A stretch of 19,332 nucleotides of DNA from Haloarculaceae archaeon (GCA_018609665.1 JAHENN010000128.1:1-19332); one strand, 5' to 3'; positions 1 to 7,403 are shown, counted from the stretch's first letter. The notes: generated by a model from the sequence alone, not told the origin. Made by a program: numbers and translations.

Positions 1-1
1 A

Positions 2-568
2 CGAAATCTTCAGTTCGCCCTCAGCGAGATCGACCGGATGTCCTCGGCGCTGGGCGTCCCGCGGTCCGTCCGGGAGGTGGCGTCGGTCATCTACCGGCGG
101 GCGCTGGACGACGACCTCATCCGGGGGCGGTCCATCGAGGGCGTCGCCACCGCCGCGCTGTACGCCGCCTGCCGCCAGGAGGGCATCCCCCGTAGCCTCG
201 ACGAGGTCGCGGAGGTCGCCCGCGTCGAGCAGAAGGAGATCGGCCGCACCTACCGCTACATCGCCCAGGAACTGTCGCTCGGCCTCGAGCCGGTCGACCC
301 CGTCCAGTACGTGCCGCGGTTCTGCTCGGAGCTCGGCCTCAGCGAGGAGGTCGAACAGAAGACCCGCGAGATCATCGAGGTGACCGCCGAGAAGGGGATG
401 CTGTCGGGCAAGTCGCCGACCGGCTACGCCGCCGCGGCCATCTACGCCGCGTCGCTGCTGTGCAACGAAAAGAAGACCCAGCGGGAGGTCGCCGACGTCG
501 CCCAGGTGACCGAGGTCACCATCCGCAACCGCTACCAGGAGCAGATCGAGGCGCTCGGCATCCACTGA
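2..568 (+). CDS. tfb: Transcription initiation factor IIB (TFB), C-terminal part, 5' truncated by window edge
   Basis: This is the archaeal TFIIB homologue, which bridges TBP on the TATA box and RNA polymerase and reads the BRE. The open frame runs in from the left edge; the codons before the first internal ATG (position 38) read RNLQFALSEIDRM, a typical TFB stretch, so that ATG is not the start. What remains is essentially the core: the first cyclin-fold repeat (RSVREVASVIYRRALDDDL, then GVATAALYAACRQEG) and the second (YVPRFCSELGLSEEVEQKTR, then GYAAAAIYAASLLC), ending in the helix-turn-helix that contacts BRE (REVADVAQVTEVTIRNRYQE). The N-terminal zinc ribbon and B-finger lie outside the window. 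Haloarchaea carry several TFBs, and which paralogue this is cannot be told from the core. The downstream gene has its own promoter-like sequence, so tfb is probably transcribed alone. Identification is very secure. Confidence 0.96.
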   Translation, partial: RNLQFALSEIDRMSSALGVPRSVREVASVIYRRALDDDLIRGRSIEGVATAALYAACRQEGIPRSLDEVAEVARVEQKEIGRTYRYIAQELSLGLEPVDPVQYVPRFCSELGLSEEVEQKTREIIEVTAEKGMLSGKSPTGYAAAAIYAASLLCNEKKTQREVADVAQVTEVTIRNRYQEQIEALGIH

Positions 569-603
569 CGCCGTCGCGTCGCGCGACGACGACGCCGTCG
601 GCC

Positions 604-622
604 GAAACGGGCCCGCCGTTTC
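604..622 (+). terminator. Short hairpin downstream of tfb, possible terminator
   Basis: A perfect 7-bp inverted repeat, GAAACGG and CCGTTTC, flanks a 5-base loop 36 bases after the tfb stop codon. A T-rich stretch (TCGTGGTT) follows, but there is no long T-run, which is the main signal for archaeal intrinsic termination. The position fits the end of the tfb transcript. Function is inferred from position only. Confidence 0.3.
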
Positions 623-634
623 TCGTGGTTCCCC

Positions 635-650
635 CACCGTTAACACGGTG
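635..650 (+). promoter_or_regulatory. Dyad overlapping the presumed box A of the aldehyde dehydrogenase gene
   Basis: CACCGT and ACGGTG form perfect 6-bp arms around TAAC. The AT-rich centre (GTTAAC) is centred about 27 bases before the ATG at 669, where box A sits for a leaderless haloarchaeal transcript. A dyad covering box A would suit a repressor that blocks TBP/TFB binding. The repeat is seen directly; the promoter and operator roles are inferred. Confidence 0.4.
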
Positions 651-668
651 TGGCGCCAATCTCGGGGC

Positions 669-2252
669 ATGACAGTCTCCGAAACCGTCGCCGAGAGCGA
701 GCTATCCGTCGAGGCCGACCTGCTGATGGGGCTGGAGTCGTACGTGACGACCGCCGGCCCCCGCGAGGAGCGCTTCGACGTCGAGGCACCGTTCAGCGGC
801 GCGGTCATCGGGCAGCTACCGGCCTGCGACCCCGACGACGTCGAGGAGGCCTTCGAGCGGGCCGACCGCGCACAGACCGCCTGGGCCGACCGCTCCGTCG
901 CGGAGCGGGCGGCGGTGTTCAAACGCTACCACGACCTCGTCATCGACCGCAGCGAGGAGCTGCTCGACGTCATCCAGGCCGAAAGCGGCAAGGCCCGCCG
1001 CCACGCCTACGAGGAGGTGCTCGACGTGGCCATCACGTCGCGACACTACGCCTACCGGGCGGCCGACTACCTCGAGAGCGAGTCCCGCCGGGCCGCGGTC
1101 CCGGGGCTGACCGAGACGACCGTCCACCACCACCCCGTCGGCGTCGTCGGCGTCATCTCGCCGTGGAACTACCCCCTGTCACTGGCGGTCTCCGACGCGA
1201 TTCCGGCGCTGCTGGCGGGCAACAGCGTCGTCCTCAAGCCCGCCGAACAGACCTCCTACACCGCGCTGAAGGCCGTCGAACTGCTCCGGGAGGCCGGCCT
1301 GCCGCGGGACGCCTTCCAGGTGGTCACCGGCTTCGGCAAGCCGCTCGGGGAGCCGCTCATCGAGAACGCCGACTACGTCTGCTTCACCGGCTCCGGCGCG
1401 ACGGGCCGCATCGTCGCCAGCCAGGCCGGCCAGCACCTCACCGACTGCTCGCTGGAGCTGGGCGGCAAGAACCCCGGCATCGTCCGCGCCGACGCCGACG
1501 TCGACCGGGCCGTCGAGGGGCTCATCCGCGGCTGTTTCACCAACGCCGGCCAGCTGTGTATCTCCATCGAGCGGCTCTACGTCCACGAGGACGTCTACGG
1601 CCGGTTCGTCGAGCGGTTCGTCGACGCCGTCGAGGCGATGCAGCTCGGCACCGACTACAGCCACGACGTCGACATGGGGAGTCTCGTCTCCGAACAGCAG
1701 CTCGAGAAGGTGACCGACCACGTCGAGGAGGCCAAGGCCGAGGGCGCGACGGTGCTGACCGGCGGCACCGCCCGCCCGGACCTGGGGCCGTACTTCTACG
1801 AGCCGACCGTCCTGACGGACGTCGACGAGTCGATGACGCTGTGCACCGAGGAGACGTTCGGCCCCGTCGTCGGAATCTACGAGTGGAGCGACGAGGACGA
1901 CGTCGTCGAGCGGGCCAACGACTCCGACTACGGGCTGAACGCCTCGATCTGGACGGAGGACCTCGAGCGCGGCAGGGAGCTGGCGACGCGAATCGAGACC
2001 GGCACGGTCAACGTCAACGAAGCGTACGCGGCCGCGTGGGTGGCGCTGGACGCGCCGATGGGCGGCATGAAGGACTCCGGCATCGGGCGCCGCCACGGCG
2101 AACACGGCTTTATGAAGTACACCGAGTCCCAGACGGTCGCCGTCCAGAAGCGGCTCGGCATGACGAACCCGCCCGGGGTGCCGCACTGGCTGTACGCGCG
2201 GCTGATGAACGCGGCGCTGAAGCTCCAGCGCCGCGTGCCGGGACTGCGGTAG
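669..2252 (+). CDS. NAD(P)-dependent aldehyde dehydrogenase (succinate-semialdehyde dehydrogenase-like)
   Basis: This ALDH-superfamily enzyme oxidises an aldehyde to the carboxylic acid with NAD(P)+ in the cytoplasm. From the ATG at 669 it is 527 residues. The full catalytic set is visible: Asn167 in SPWNYPL, Lys190 in LKPAEQTS, the cofactor loop FTGSGATGR, the general base Glu263 in LELGGKNP and the nucleophile Cys297 in GQLCIS. A C-terminal extension of about 30 residues (NPPGVPHWLYARLMNAALK and onward) follows the usual ALDH end and may be an amphipathic tail. A GTG at 648 could add seven residues, but ATG 669 is preferred because the AT-rich box at 639-644 would then sit at about -27. Many haloarchaeal relatives are named succinate-semialdehyde dehydrogenase; no neighbouring gene supports that substrate, so only the family is certain. 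Confidence 0.9.
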   Translation: MTVSETVAESELSVEADLLMGLESYVTTAGPREERFDVEAPFSGAVIGQLPACDPDDVEEAFERADRAQTAWADRSVAERAAVFKRYHDLVIDRSEELLDVIQAESGKARRHAYEEVLDVAITSRHYAYRAADYLESESRRAAVPGLTETTVHHHPVGVVGVISPWNYPLSLAVSDAIPALLAGNSVVLKPAEQTSYTALKAVELLREAGLPRDAFQVVTGFGKPLGEPLIENADYVCFTGSGATGRIVASQAGQHLTDCSLELGGKNPGIVRADADVDRAVEGLIRGCFTNAGQLCISIERLYVHEDVYGRFVERFVDAVEAMQLGTDYSHDVDMGSLVSEQQLEKVTDHVEEAKAEGATVLTGGTARPDLGPYFYEPTVLTDVDESMTLCTEETFGPVVGIYEWSDEDDVVERANDSDYGLNASIWTEDLERGRELATRIETGTVNVNEAYAAAWVALDAPMGGMKDSGIGRRHGEHGFMKYTESQTVAVQKRLGMTNPPGVPHWLYARLMNAALKLQRRVPGLR

Positions 2253-2427
2253 ACGGGCGTTCTGTGCGTTCTGGTTGAGTGTGGGCTGTCGTGTCGCCTT
2301 GCGCGGGAGCGAACGACCGAGACGAGTCGGCGCGTCGGTCTATGCTGTGTATGCAGCGAACTGGGAAGCTCGTGTTGGACGCGACGTAGAGCCCGGGCAG
2401 GCACTTCCGTTCGTTCCACACGCTTCC
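2253..2427. other. Intergenic region between convergent genes, no gene seen
   Basis: These 175 bases separate the ends of the aldehyde dehydrogenase and GNAT genes. Composition is less G+C-biased than the flanking genes. The open frames crossing it give Arg/Ser/Pro-rich, non-acidic translations, unlike haloarchaeal proteins. Small features are a direct repeat of CGTTCTG (2258-2264 and 2267-2273) and a GACCGA/TCGGTC inverted repeat (2315-2320 and 2335-2340) inside a purine-rich stretch. There is no T-run terminator and no recognisable RNA gene. Confidence 0.5.
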
Positions 2428-3159
2428 TCAGTCGAACGTGACGGCCATCATCACCTCGTCGACGAACTCGCCGTCGATGCGGTAGTGGTCACGGCGGATG
2501 GCCTCGGTGTTCCAGCCGTGGGCCTCGAGGAACTCGATGCCGTCGGGGTTGGTAGCGGGAACGCTGTTGTACACCTTGTGGAAGCCCTGCCCGTCGGCCC
2601 ACGCAAGCGCCCGCTCCATCAGCAGGCTGCCGATGCCACCGGCGCGGTACTCCTCGAGGACGCCCAGCGTGAGTTCGGCGTTGTGGGCCAGCTTCTCCAG
2701 TTGCGGCCGCTCGACGCCGCACCATGCCACCACCTCGTCGTCGACGGCCGCGACGAAGAACCGGCGGTCCTCGAGGTCGCCGTGGACGAGCGCGCTGTCG
2801 GCCGACAGCTGTCGGGCGACGTCCTCGGCGACGATGTAGCGCTTCTCGTCGGCCACCTGCCGCATCACGCCGACGACGCCCGAGATGTCCTCCTGTCGGG
2901 CGGGCCGAACCGTCACCTCGCGGCCGTCGACGCGGTGGCGCTCCTCGCCGGAGGCGTCGACGGCCGTCCGGAGTTCGCCGTCGACCTCCGTCAGCAGCCC
3001 GTCGCGTTTCATCACCGCCACCAGCTGTCGGTACCTGTCAGGGTCGGTCAGCAGGTCCGCCGCGAGCAGCTCCTCGTAGGTCGCGCCGTTCCGGGCGTCG
3101 ACGAACTCGTAGAGCCGTCTGCGGTCCCGCGTCTCGAAGGTCGGCTCCTGGCCGGACAT
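2428..3159 (-). CDS. GNAT-family N-acetyltransferase with N-terminal extension
   Basis: A predicted cytoplasmic acetyl-CoA-dependent acetyltransferase of 243 residues. The GNAT domain starts near residue 82 (VTVRPARQEDISGVVGVMRQ). It carries a clear motif A, LGVLEEYRAGGIGSLLM at 165-181, with the RxxGxG pyrophosphate-binding loop at Arg172-Gly177. After this come the motif B region VYNSVPATNPDGIEFLEAHG (197-216) and a final strand. The first 80 residues look like a helical, winged-helix-like segment (TYEELLAADLLTDPDRYRQL, KRDGLLTEVDGELRTAV), which could bind a substrate or a partner. The acceptor (protein N-terminus, antibiotic or small amine) cannot be told. The gene converges on the aldehyde dehydrogenase and diverges from the membrane-protein gene at 3270. 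The fold is sure and the substrate unknown. Confidence 0.87.
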   Translation of the reverse strand: MSGQEPTFETRDRRRLYEFVDARNGATYEELLAADLLTDPDRYRQLVAVMKRDGLLTEVDGELRTAVDASGEERHRVDGREVTVRPARQEDISGVVGVMRQVADEKRYIVAEDVARQLSADSALVHGDLEDRRFFVAAVDDEVVAWCGVERPQLEKLAHNAELTLGVLEEYRAGGIGSLLMERALAWADGQGFHKVYNSVPATNPDGIEFLEAHGWNTEAIRRDHYRIDGEFVDEVMMAVTFD

Positions 3160-3269
3160 GAGTACCGGCAGTTTGTGCCGACATCTGCTTGAATCTTGTC
3201 ACCCGATATCACGCCACAGCCGGCGTCGGACCGGAAGGCTTCTGTTCCCGACGGCGGCAGTGACGGTCG

Positions 3270-5006
3270 ATGAGACTCCGTCGCGACCGGACGGCGCTGG
3301 CCGTCGCCGGGACGGTCGTCGTCGCGCTGACCGTCCGGCTGGCCTTTCTCGGGCGCCGCGTCGCCCACTTCGACGAGGCGCGGGTAGCCTACTGGACGCT
3401 GCGGTACGGCGAGACCGGCGTGCTGTTCTACCGGCCCATCATCCACGGGCCGCTGCTGCAGCATCTCAACGCCGCGCTGTTCGGGCTGTTCGGCGCCGGC
3501 GACCTCGTGATGCGGCTGGTGCCGGCGGTGGTCGGCGGGTTGCTGCCGCTCGCCGCGCTGCTGTTCCGCCACCGGCTCCGCCGGGAGGCGGTCGTCTCGC
3601 TGGCCGTTCTGCTCGCGCTGAACCCCGTTCTCGTCTACTACTCCCGGTTCATGCGCGGGGACATCGTCGCCGGCGGCGCCTCCTTCGTCGCCTTCGCCTG
3701 CCTGCTCCGGGCCGTGGATTTCGACGACGGCCGCTACCTCTACCCCGCGACAGTCGCGCTGGCGGTCGGGCTCGGCGCCAAGGAGAACGTCGTCGCGTAT
3801 CTGCTGGCGTTCGTCGGCGCGGCGGGGCTGCTGTTGCACCGCCGGCTGCTGTTCGCGCGGTTCGACGGGGCGGCCCCGCTCGACGTCTGTCGCGGCTACC
3901 TGTGGTGGGCGGGCCGGGGCGTCCGCCGCCACGCCGCCGCGGTCGCCGGCAGCGTCGCCGCCTTCCTCGCGACGGTCGTCCTGATCTACGCCCCGCGGGG
4001 GAGTCTCCCCTCGAAGCGGCTCTACTACGCCTCCTGCGGCGAGGGCCACGAGGGGTACTTCGACGTGGCGGCGGCGCCAACGCTGGGCGACGCCGTCGCG
4101 AACCCGCTGCGGCTGCCGGAGCTGGTCGGCTTCACCGTCGGCTCGACCGCCGAACTGTACGCCTGCCAGTGGGTCACGCCGCGAACGGAGGACCCGAACC
4201 CGTACCTGGAGTTCCTCGGCGGGCTCTCGGCGACCACCCTCGAGGCGTCGACGGCGGTGGTCGTCCTCGCGGTCGCCGGCTTCCTCGGGACGGCCTACGC
4301 CGGCGACCGGCCCGACGATCTCGTTTCCTTCGCCTTCTACTGGGGGGCGGCCTCGCTGGTCGGCTACCCGTTCATCGCCGACATCGGCGGCGCCGGCTGG
4401 CTGGTCGTCCACGTGGTGCTGCCGCTGTCGATCCCGGCCGCCGTCGCCCTCGGCGTCGTCCTCCGGTGGGGCCGGGAGGCGCGGGCCGACGGCGACGCCG
4501 TCGGGCTGGCCGCCGCCGTCCTCGTCGTCGCGCTGGTCGTCTCGTCGACGGGCGCGACGGCCTACGCGACGGGCTTCGCCGCCCCGCAGGCCGACGACAA
4601 CCCGCTGGTGCAGTACGCACAGCCGGCCGGCGACCTCGAGCCGACGCTGACCGACGCCCGGCGCGCCGCCGCCGACAACGAGGGGACCGACGTCGTCCTC
4701 TACGGCGAGCACCTCCACAACCCGGCCGACGACGAGCTGGTGCGGCGGCCGACCTGTTCGAACTGGTTCAACGCGCTGCCGCTGCCGTGGTACTTCGAGG
4801 CCGGCGACCTGACGGCCGGCTGTGCGCCGAACGGGACCGCCCTCGAGGCGGCGCTGGCGGAGGAGCCGCCGGTGATCGTCGCCCACGAGCGCGAACGGGC
4901 GGCCGTCGACGAGCGGGTCGGCGACGACTACGACGTCCGGGTCCACCGGATGCGGAGCCGGGACACGCCGTTCGTCTTCTACGTCGACGACTCGCGGCTG
5001 GAATAG
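3270..5006 (+). CDS. Polytopic membrane protein, Agl23/TIGR03663-type GT-C-like glycosyltransferase family
   Basis: A 578-residue integral membrane protein. An N-terminal span (about 8-27) is followed by an exterior loop with Asp35-Glu36 in HFDEARVAYW, the position and pair typical of GT-C/PMT-type transferases that use polyprenyl-phosphate sugars. Next comes YRPIIHGPLLQHLNA, then roughly eight to ten more hydrophobic segments (for example AVVSLAVLLALNPVLVYYSR and VALALGVVLRW-like stretches), and a C-terminal soluble tail of about 130 residues. I recognise the pattern as the haloarchaeal family annotated 'flippase activity-associated protein Agl23' (TIGR03663), linked to surface glycosylation. 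The exact reaction is not established by the sequence. No other glycosylation gene is in the window. Start ATG 3270 leads directly into the first span. The 3' end overlaps the convergent hpt gene by 28 bp. Confidence 0.8.
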   Translation: MRLRRDRTALAVAGTVVVALTVRLAFLGRRVAHFDEARVAYWTLRYGETGVLFYRPIIHGPLLQHLNAALFGLFGAGDLVMRLVPAVVGGLLPLAALLFRHRLRREAVVSLAVLLALNPVLVYYSRFMRGDIVAGGASFVAFACLLRAVDFDDGRYLYPATVALAVGLGAKENVVAYLLAFVGAAGLLLHRRLLFARFDGAAPLDVCRGYLWWAGRGVRRHAAAVAGSVAAFLATVVLIYAPRGSLPSKRLYYASCGEGHEGYFDVAAAPTLGDAVANPLRLPELVGFTVGSTAELYACQWVTPRTEDPNPYLEFLGGLSATTLEASTAVVVLAVAGFLGTAYAGDRPDDLVSFAFYWGAASLVGYPFIADIGGAGWLVVHVVLPLSIPAAVALGVVLRWGREARADGDAVGLAAAVLVVALVVSSTGATAYATGFAAPQADDNPLVQYAQPAGDLEPTLTDARRAAADNEGTDVVLYGEHLHNPADDELVRRPTCSNWFNALPLPWYFEAGDLTAGCAPNGTALEAALAEEPPVIVAHERERAAVDERVGDDYDVRVHRMRSRDTPFVFYVDDSRLE

Positions 5007-5572
5007 TCGTCGCCCTCGGGGTCGGTCACGACCACCTCGCCGTCGACGACGTCGACGTTGATGAGCGTCTTCGCCGAGTACGGCGACTCCGCCAGCCGGT
5101 TCTCGCCGCCGACCTTCTTGATGACCGCGACGACGTCGACGAGGTCGGCGCCGATCTCCTCGAGGGCGCCGCAGACCGCCGTCAGCGTCCCGCCCGTCGA
5201 GAGCACGTCGTCCAGCACCAGCACGCTGTCGCCGGCCTCGACGTCGTTGATGTACATCTGGTTCTCCGAGTAGCCGGTCCGCTGGAACAGCGGCGTCTCC
5301 CCCTCGAGGCCGTACTCCCGCTTGCGGATGACCACCAGTGGGATGTCGGTCATCAGCGAGACGCCCGTCGAGATGTGGATGCCCATCGCCGCCGGCGTGA
5401 CGATCTTGTCGACGTCCTCGAGTTCGGCCTTCCGGATGATCTTGATGACGATCTCCCGCAGCAGCTCCGGTTCGAGCATCGGGACGCCGTCGCTGATCGG
5501 GTGGACGAAGTAGTGGTAGCCGTCCTTCTCGATTATCGGCGCATCAAGCAGCGACCGCCGAAGCTGATCCAT
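4979..5572 (-). CDS. hpt: Hypoxanthine/guanine phosphoribosyltransferase, archaeal type
   Basis: A purine salvage enzyme that joins hypoxanthine or guanine to PRPP, giving IMP or GMP, in the cytoplasm. The 197-residue product starts MDQLRRSLLDAPIIEKDGYH, the typical haloarchaeal Hpt beginning. It has the PRPP-binding loop VLVLDDVLSTGGTL at 117-130 with the paired Asp121-Asp122, plus a conserved middle (AAMGIHISTGVSLMTDIPL). An open frame extends 67 codons further upstream but is Arg/Pro-rich and non-homologous in character, so the start is the ATG ending at 5572. A TATA-like CTTTTCA sits about 25-30 bases upstream, favouring a leaderless, self-promoted transcript. The C-terminal tail (DDYSSRESST) enters the end of the opposite-strand membrane-protein gene; the stop codons lie 28 bases apart inside each other's reading frames. 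Confidence 0.93.
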   Translation of the reverse strand: MDQLRRSLLDAPIIEKDGYHYFVHPISDGVPMLEPELLREIVIKIIRKAELEDVDKIVTPAAMGIHISTGVSLMTDIPLVVIRKREYGLEGETPLFQRTGYSENQMYINDVEAGDSVLVLDDVLSTGGTLTAVCGALEEIGADLVDVVAVIKKVGGENRLAESPYSAKTLINVDVVDGEVVVTDPEGDDYSSRESST

Positions 5573-5595
5573 GTCGTGGGTTCTCGAAGCCGGAG

Positions 5596-5602
5596 TGAAA
5601 AG
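5596..5602 (-). promoter_or_regulatory. TATA-like box of hpt
   Basis: On the minus strand CTTTTCA lies 24-30 bases before the hpt ATG in a very G+C-rich context. This is the spacing of box A for a leaderless haloarchaeal mRNA. It suggests that hpt is not solely co-transcribed with the pilin-like gene upstream. Confidence 0.4.
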
Positions 5603-5634
5603 CTGGCGGTCCCGGCCGACGCGTCGCCCGGCCG

Positions 5635-6036
5635 TCACTCCGGCGGGCCGACCCAGACGTCCAGGATGGCCCGGTCGGTGCCGTCGTCGTGCCAGACGAC
5701 GCGGACGGGCCGCTCGCCGGAGACGCCGGCCAGCCGGCAGGTGTCGTCGGCCGTCACCCGGCCCTGGCTCCACGGCCCGGCGTCGCAGGCCGCGTCGGTG
5801 CCGACGACCCGGACGGCGTCGGCCGGCAGCGGGTCGCCGCCGGCGTGGGTTATCGAGAGGGTCGCCGTCTCCGCGTCGTAGCCGTAGTCGAACTCGACGT
5901 CCGGAACCGTCGCGAACAGCTCCCCGGAGACGCCGTGGATGCCGGCGCCGACCACGGCCGACAGCACCGCCACTACCGCGATCATGCGGAGGACGTCGGC
6001 GGCCAGCGACGCGACGTTTGTTCCGGCGTTCGACAT
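5635..6036 (-). CDS. Small single-span membrane or exported protein, type IV pilin-like
   Basis: A 133-residue protein with one hydrophobic segment (LRMIAVVAVLSAVVGAGIHG, 16-35). A predicted extracytoplasmic beta domain follows, whose opening (VEFDYGYDAETATLSITHAG) matches the strand pattern after the N-terminal helix in haloarchaeal pilin-like proteins (DUF1628/Pilin_N type). Cys84 and Cys100 could form a disulfide outside the cell. The usual prepilin motif (RGVSPVIG-like before the helix) is absent, so PibD processing is doubtful; it may be an anchored relative rather than a pilin. The start is set at the ATG ending at 6036 because GGTGAT, complementary to the 16S 3' end, sits just upstream. 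An earlier in-frame GTG (6081) would lie upstream of the transcript start expected from the TATA box at 6097-6102. Family assignment is tentative; being a real gene is likely. Confidence 0.62.
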   Translation of the reverse strand: MSNAGTNVASLAADVLRMIAVVAVLSAVVGAGIHGVSGELFATVPDVEFDYGYDAETATLSITHAGGDPLPADAVRVVGTDAACDAGPWSQGRVTADDTCRLAGVSGERPVRVVWHDDGTDRAILDVWVGPPE

Positions 6037-6096
6037 GGGCATCACCGAGACGACGGCGACGGTAAACCGGCGTGCTACCACGAAGGTGACTGCAGA

Positions 6097-6102
6097 ATAT
6101 AA
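6097..6102 (-). promoter_or_regulatory. TATA box of the pilin-like gene
   Basis: Minus-strand TTATAT stands out in a short AT-rich island between coaBC and the pilin-like gene. Transcription would start near 6073, giving a leader of about 35 bases with a GGTGAT ribosome-binding sequence. This helps reject the GTG start at 6081. Confidence 0.5.
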
Positions 6103-6133
6103 CCTCCCTCTCGGTTTCGAGCGTCGAAAGCCC

Positions 6134-7291
6134 TCAGCCGTCGAGCGTCGCGGCGAGTTCGGCGGCGATCCGGTCGCCGACGGCCCGCTTCGACCCCTCG
6201 TGTTCGGTCACGTCGTCGGCGCGGACGACGAGCACCCGCGTCGACTCCGACCCCATGACGCCGGCGTCGTTGGCGACGACGAACGACAGGTCGACGCGCT
6301 CGAGGGTCGCCCGTGCGGCCTCGACCATCGCGGCGTCGTCGCCGCCGGTTTCGAGCTTGAACCCGACGATGGGGAGGTCGGGATGCCGGTCGCGGACCGC
6401 GTCGATGAGCTTCGGCGTCGGCTCCAGCTCGAGCGCGAGGTCGCGGCCGGAGCGGATCTTCTCGTCGGCGGCCTCGACGGTGTAGTCGCCGACGGCGGCC
6501 GCCGACACCACGGCGTCGGCGTCGTCGGCGGCCGCGAGCACGGCGTCGCGCATCTCGGCGGCCCGCTCGACGGCCCGGACGTCGGCGTACGGCACCTCGG
6601 GGGCGTCGTGGACCAGCGTCACCTCGGCGCCGCGGACGTAGCAGGCCTTCGCGACCGCCCGCCCCGTCCGGCCGGAGGCGCGGTTGGTGATGACCCGGAC
6701 GGGGTCGACCGGCTCGCTGGTCGGGCCGCTGGTGACGACGACGTGGTCGCCCGCCATCGGCCGGTCGCCGGCCGCGCGGGCCGTCTCGAGGACGATGGCC
6801 TCCTCGTCGGCGATCTTGGCCTTCTCCTCCTCGATCCGCGGGGCGACGAACGCGACGCCCCACGACTCGAGGGTGTCGATGGCCTCCAGTACCCCGGGGT
6901 GGTCGTACATCGGCTCGTGCATCGCCGGCGCGACGACGACCGGCACGTCGGCGCCGAGGGCGGTCGTCGCACAGGTGGTGACGGGCGTGTCGTCGACGGC
7001 GGCGGCCATCTTGCCGACGGTGTTGGCCGTCGACGGCGCCACCAGGAGCACGTCCGCCCAGCCGTCGCGGTTGCACAGCTCGACGTGCTCGACCGACCCC
7101 GTAATCTCGTCGACAACGGGGTTGTCGGTGGCGAACTCCAGCGCCCACGGGTGGACGATGCCGCGGGCGCCGTCGGTCATCACCGCCCGCACCGCGGCGC
7201 CGCGGCGCCGGAGTTCGTGGGCCAGCTCCACGGTCTTCACCGCCGCGATGGAGCCGCAGACCCCCAGCGCGACGTTGACGCCCTCGAGCAT
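6134..7291 (-). CDS. coaBC: Bifunctional phosphopantothenoylcysteine decarboxylase / phosphopantothenate-cysteine ligase
   Basis: This enzyme makes two successive steps of coenzyme A synthesis: ligation of cysteine to 4'-phosphopantothenate (CoaB), then FMN-dependent decarboxylation to 4'-phosphopantetheine (CoaC). The 385-residue product shows the flavoprotein start VALGVCGSIAAVKTVELAHE, the conserved His69 region (VEHVELCNRDG), the PSTAN motif (86-90) and the clamp PAMHEPMY (122-129). Then comes the archaeal linker EEEKAKIADEEA and the CoaB half, beginning VVVTSGPTSEPVDPVRVITN (184-203), with AAAVGDY (264-270) and EKIRSG (277-282). Odd point: the E. coli-type motif PxMNxxMW has His125 where the Asn is. 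The frame is open 60 codons upstream, but MLEGVNVALG is the natural start and has a TTTTTG box about 25-30 bases upstream, implying a leaderless transcript. Confidence 0.95.
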   Translation of the reverse strand: MLEGVNVALGVCGSIAAVKTVELAHELRRRGAAVRAVMTDGARGIVHPWALEFATDNPVVDEITGSVEHVELCNRDGWADVLLVAPSTANTVGKMAAAVDDTPVTTCATTALGADVPVVVAPAMHEPMYDHPGVLEAIDTLESWGVAFVAPRIEEEKAKIADEEAIVLETARAAGDRPMAGDHVVVTSGPTSEPVDPVRVITNRASGRTGRAVAKACYVRGAEVTLVHDAPEVPYADVRAVERAAEMRDAVLAAADDADAVVSAAAVGDYTVEAADEKIRSGRDLALELEPTPKLIDAVRDRHPDLPIVGFKLETGGDDAAMVEAARATLERVDLSFVVANDAGVMGSESTRVLVVRADDVTEHEGSKRAVGDRIAAELAATLDG

Positions 7292-7315
7292 TAGCGGCGG
7301 TTCGGGCCGCGGCGA

Positions 7316-7321
7316 CAAAAA
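7316..7321 (-). promoter_or_regulatory. TATA-like box of coaBC
   Basis: Minus-strand TTTTTG lies 25-30 bases before the coaBC ATG, in an otherwise G+C-rich divergent region. The spacing fits box A of a leaderless mRNA. Confidence 0.4.
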
Positions 7322-7342
7322 CCACCGTGCCGTCGGCGCCGG

Positions 7343-7348
7343 CATAAA
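7343..7348 (+). promoter_or_regulatory. TATA-like box of the SCP2-like gene
   Basis: CATAAA on the plus strand predicts transcription from about 7370. This falls after an in-frame ATG at 7359 and before the ATG at 7404, and so supports 7404 as the start with a leader of about 30 bases. It is divergent from, and close to, the coaBC box. Confidence 0.4.
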
Positions 7349-7403
7349 CCCGCGCCGCATGGCCGGGGCAACGTCGAAGCGCGTGTGGGGGCTTGGCGTG
7401 GTC

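Noticed and set aside
3166..3180. CGGCA/TGCCG small inverted repeat just upstream of the GNAT start
   Set aside because: A 5-bp stem is expected by chance in such G+C-rich DNA, and no clear TATA box lies at a consistent distance.
3048..4946. A 632-codon open frame antisense to the Agl23-like and GNAT region
   Set aside because: It is a composition artefact: low-complexity Arg/Gly/Asp/Gln-rich translation overlapping two genes with clear domains.
5573..5773. 67-codon upstream extension of hpt
   Set aside because: It is Arg/Pro-rich and unlike the family. The start at 5572 has the conserved N-terminus and a TATA-like box just upstream, and the extension would overlap the pilin-like gene.
3158..5881. 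A 907-codon plus-strand open frame spanning several genes
   Set aside because: It is out of frame with the membrane-protein gene and antisense to hpt, Arg-rich and without domains.
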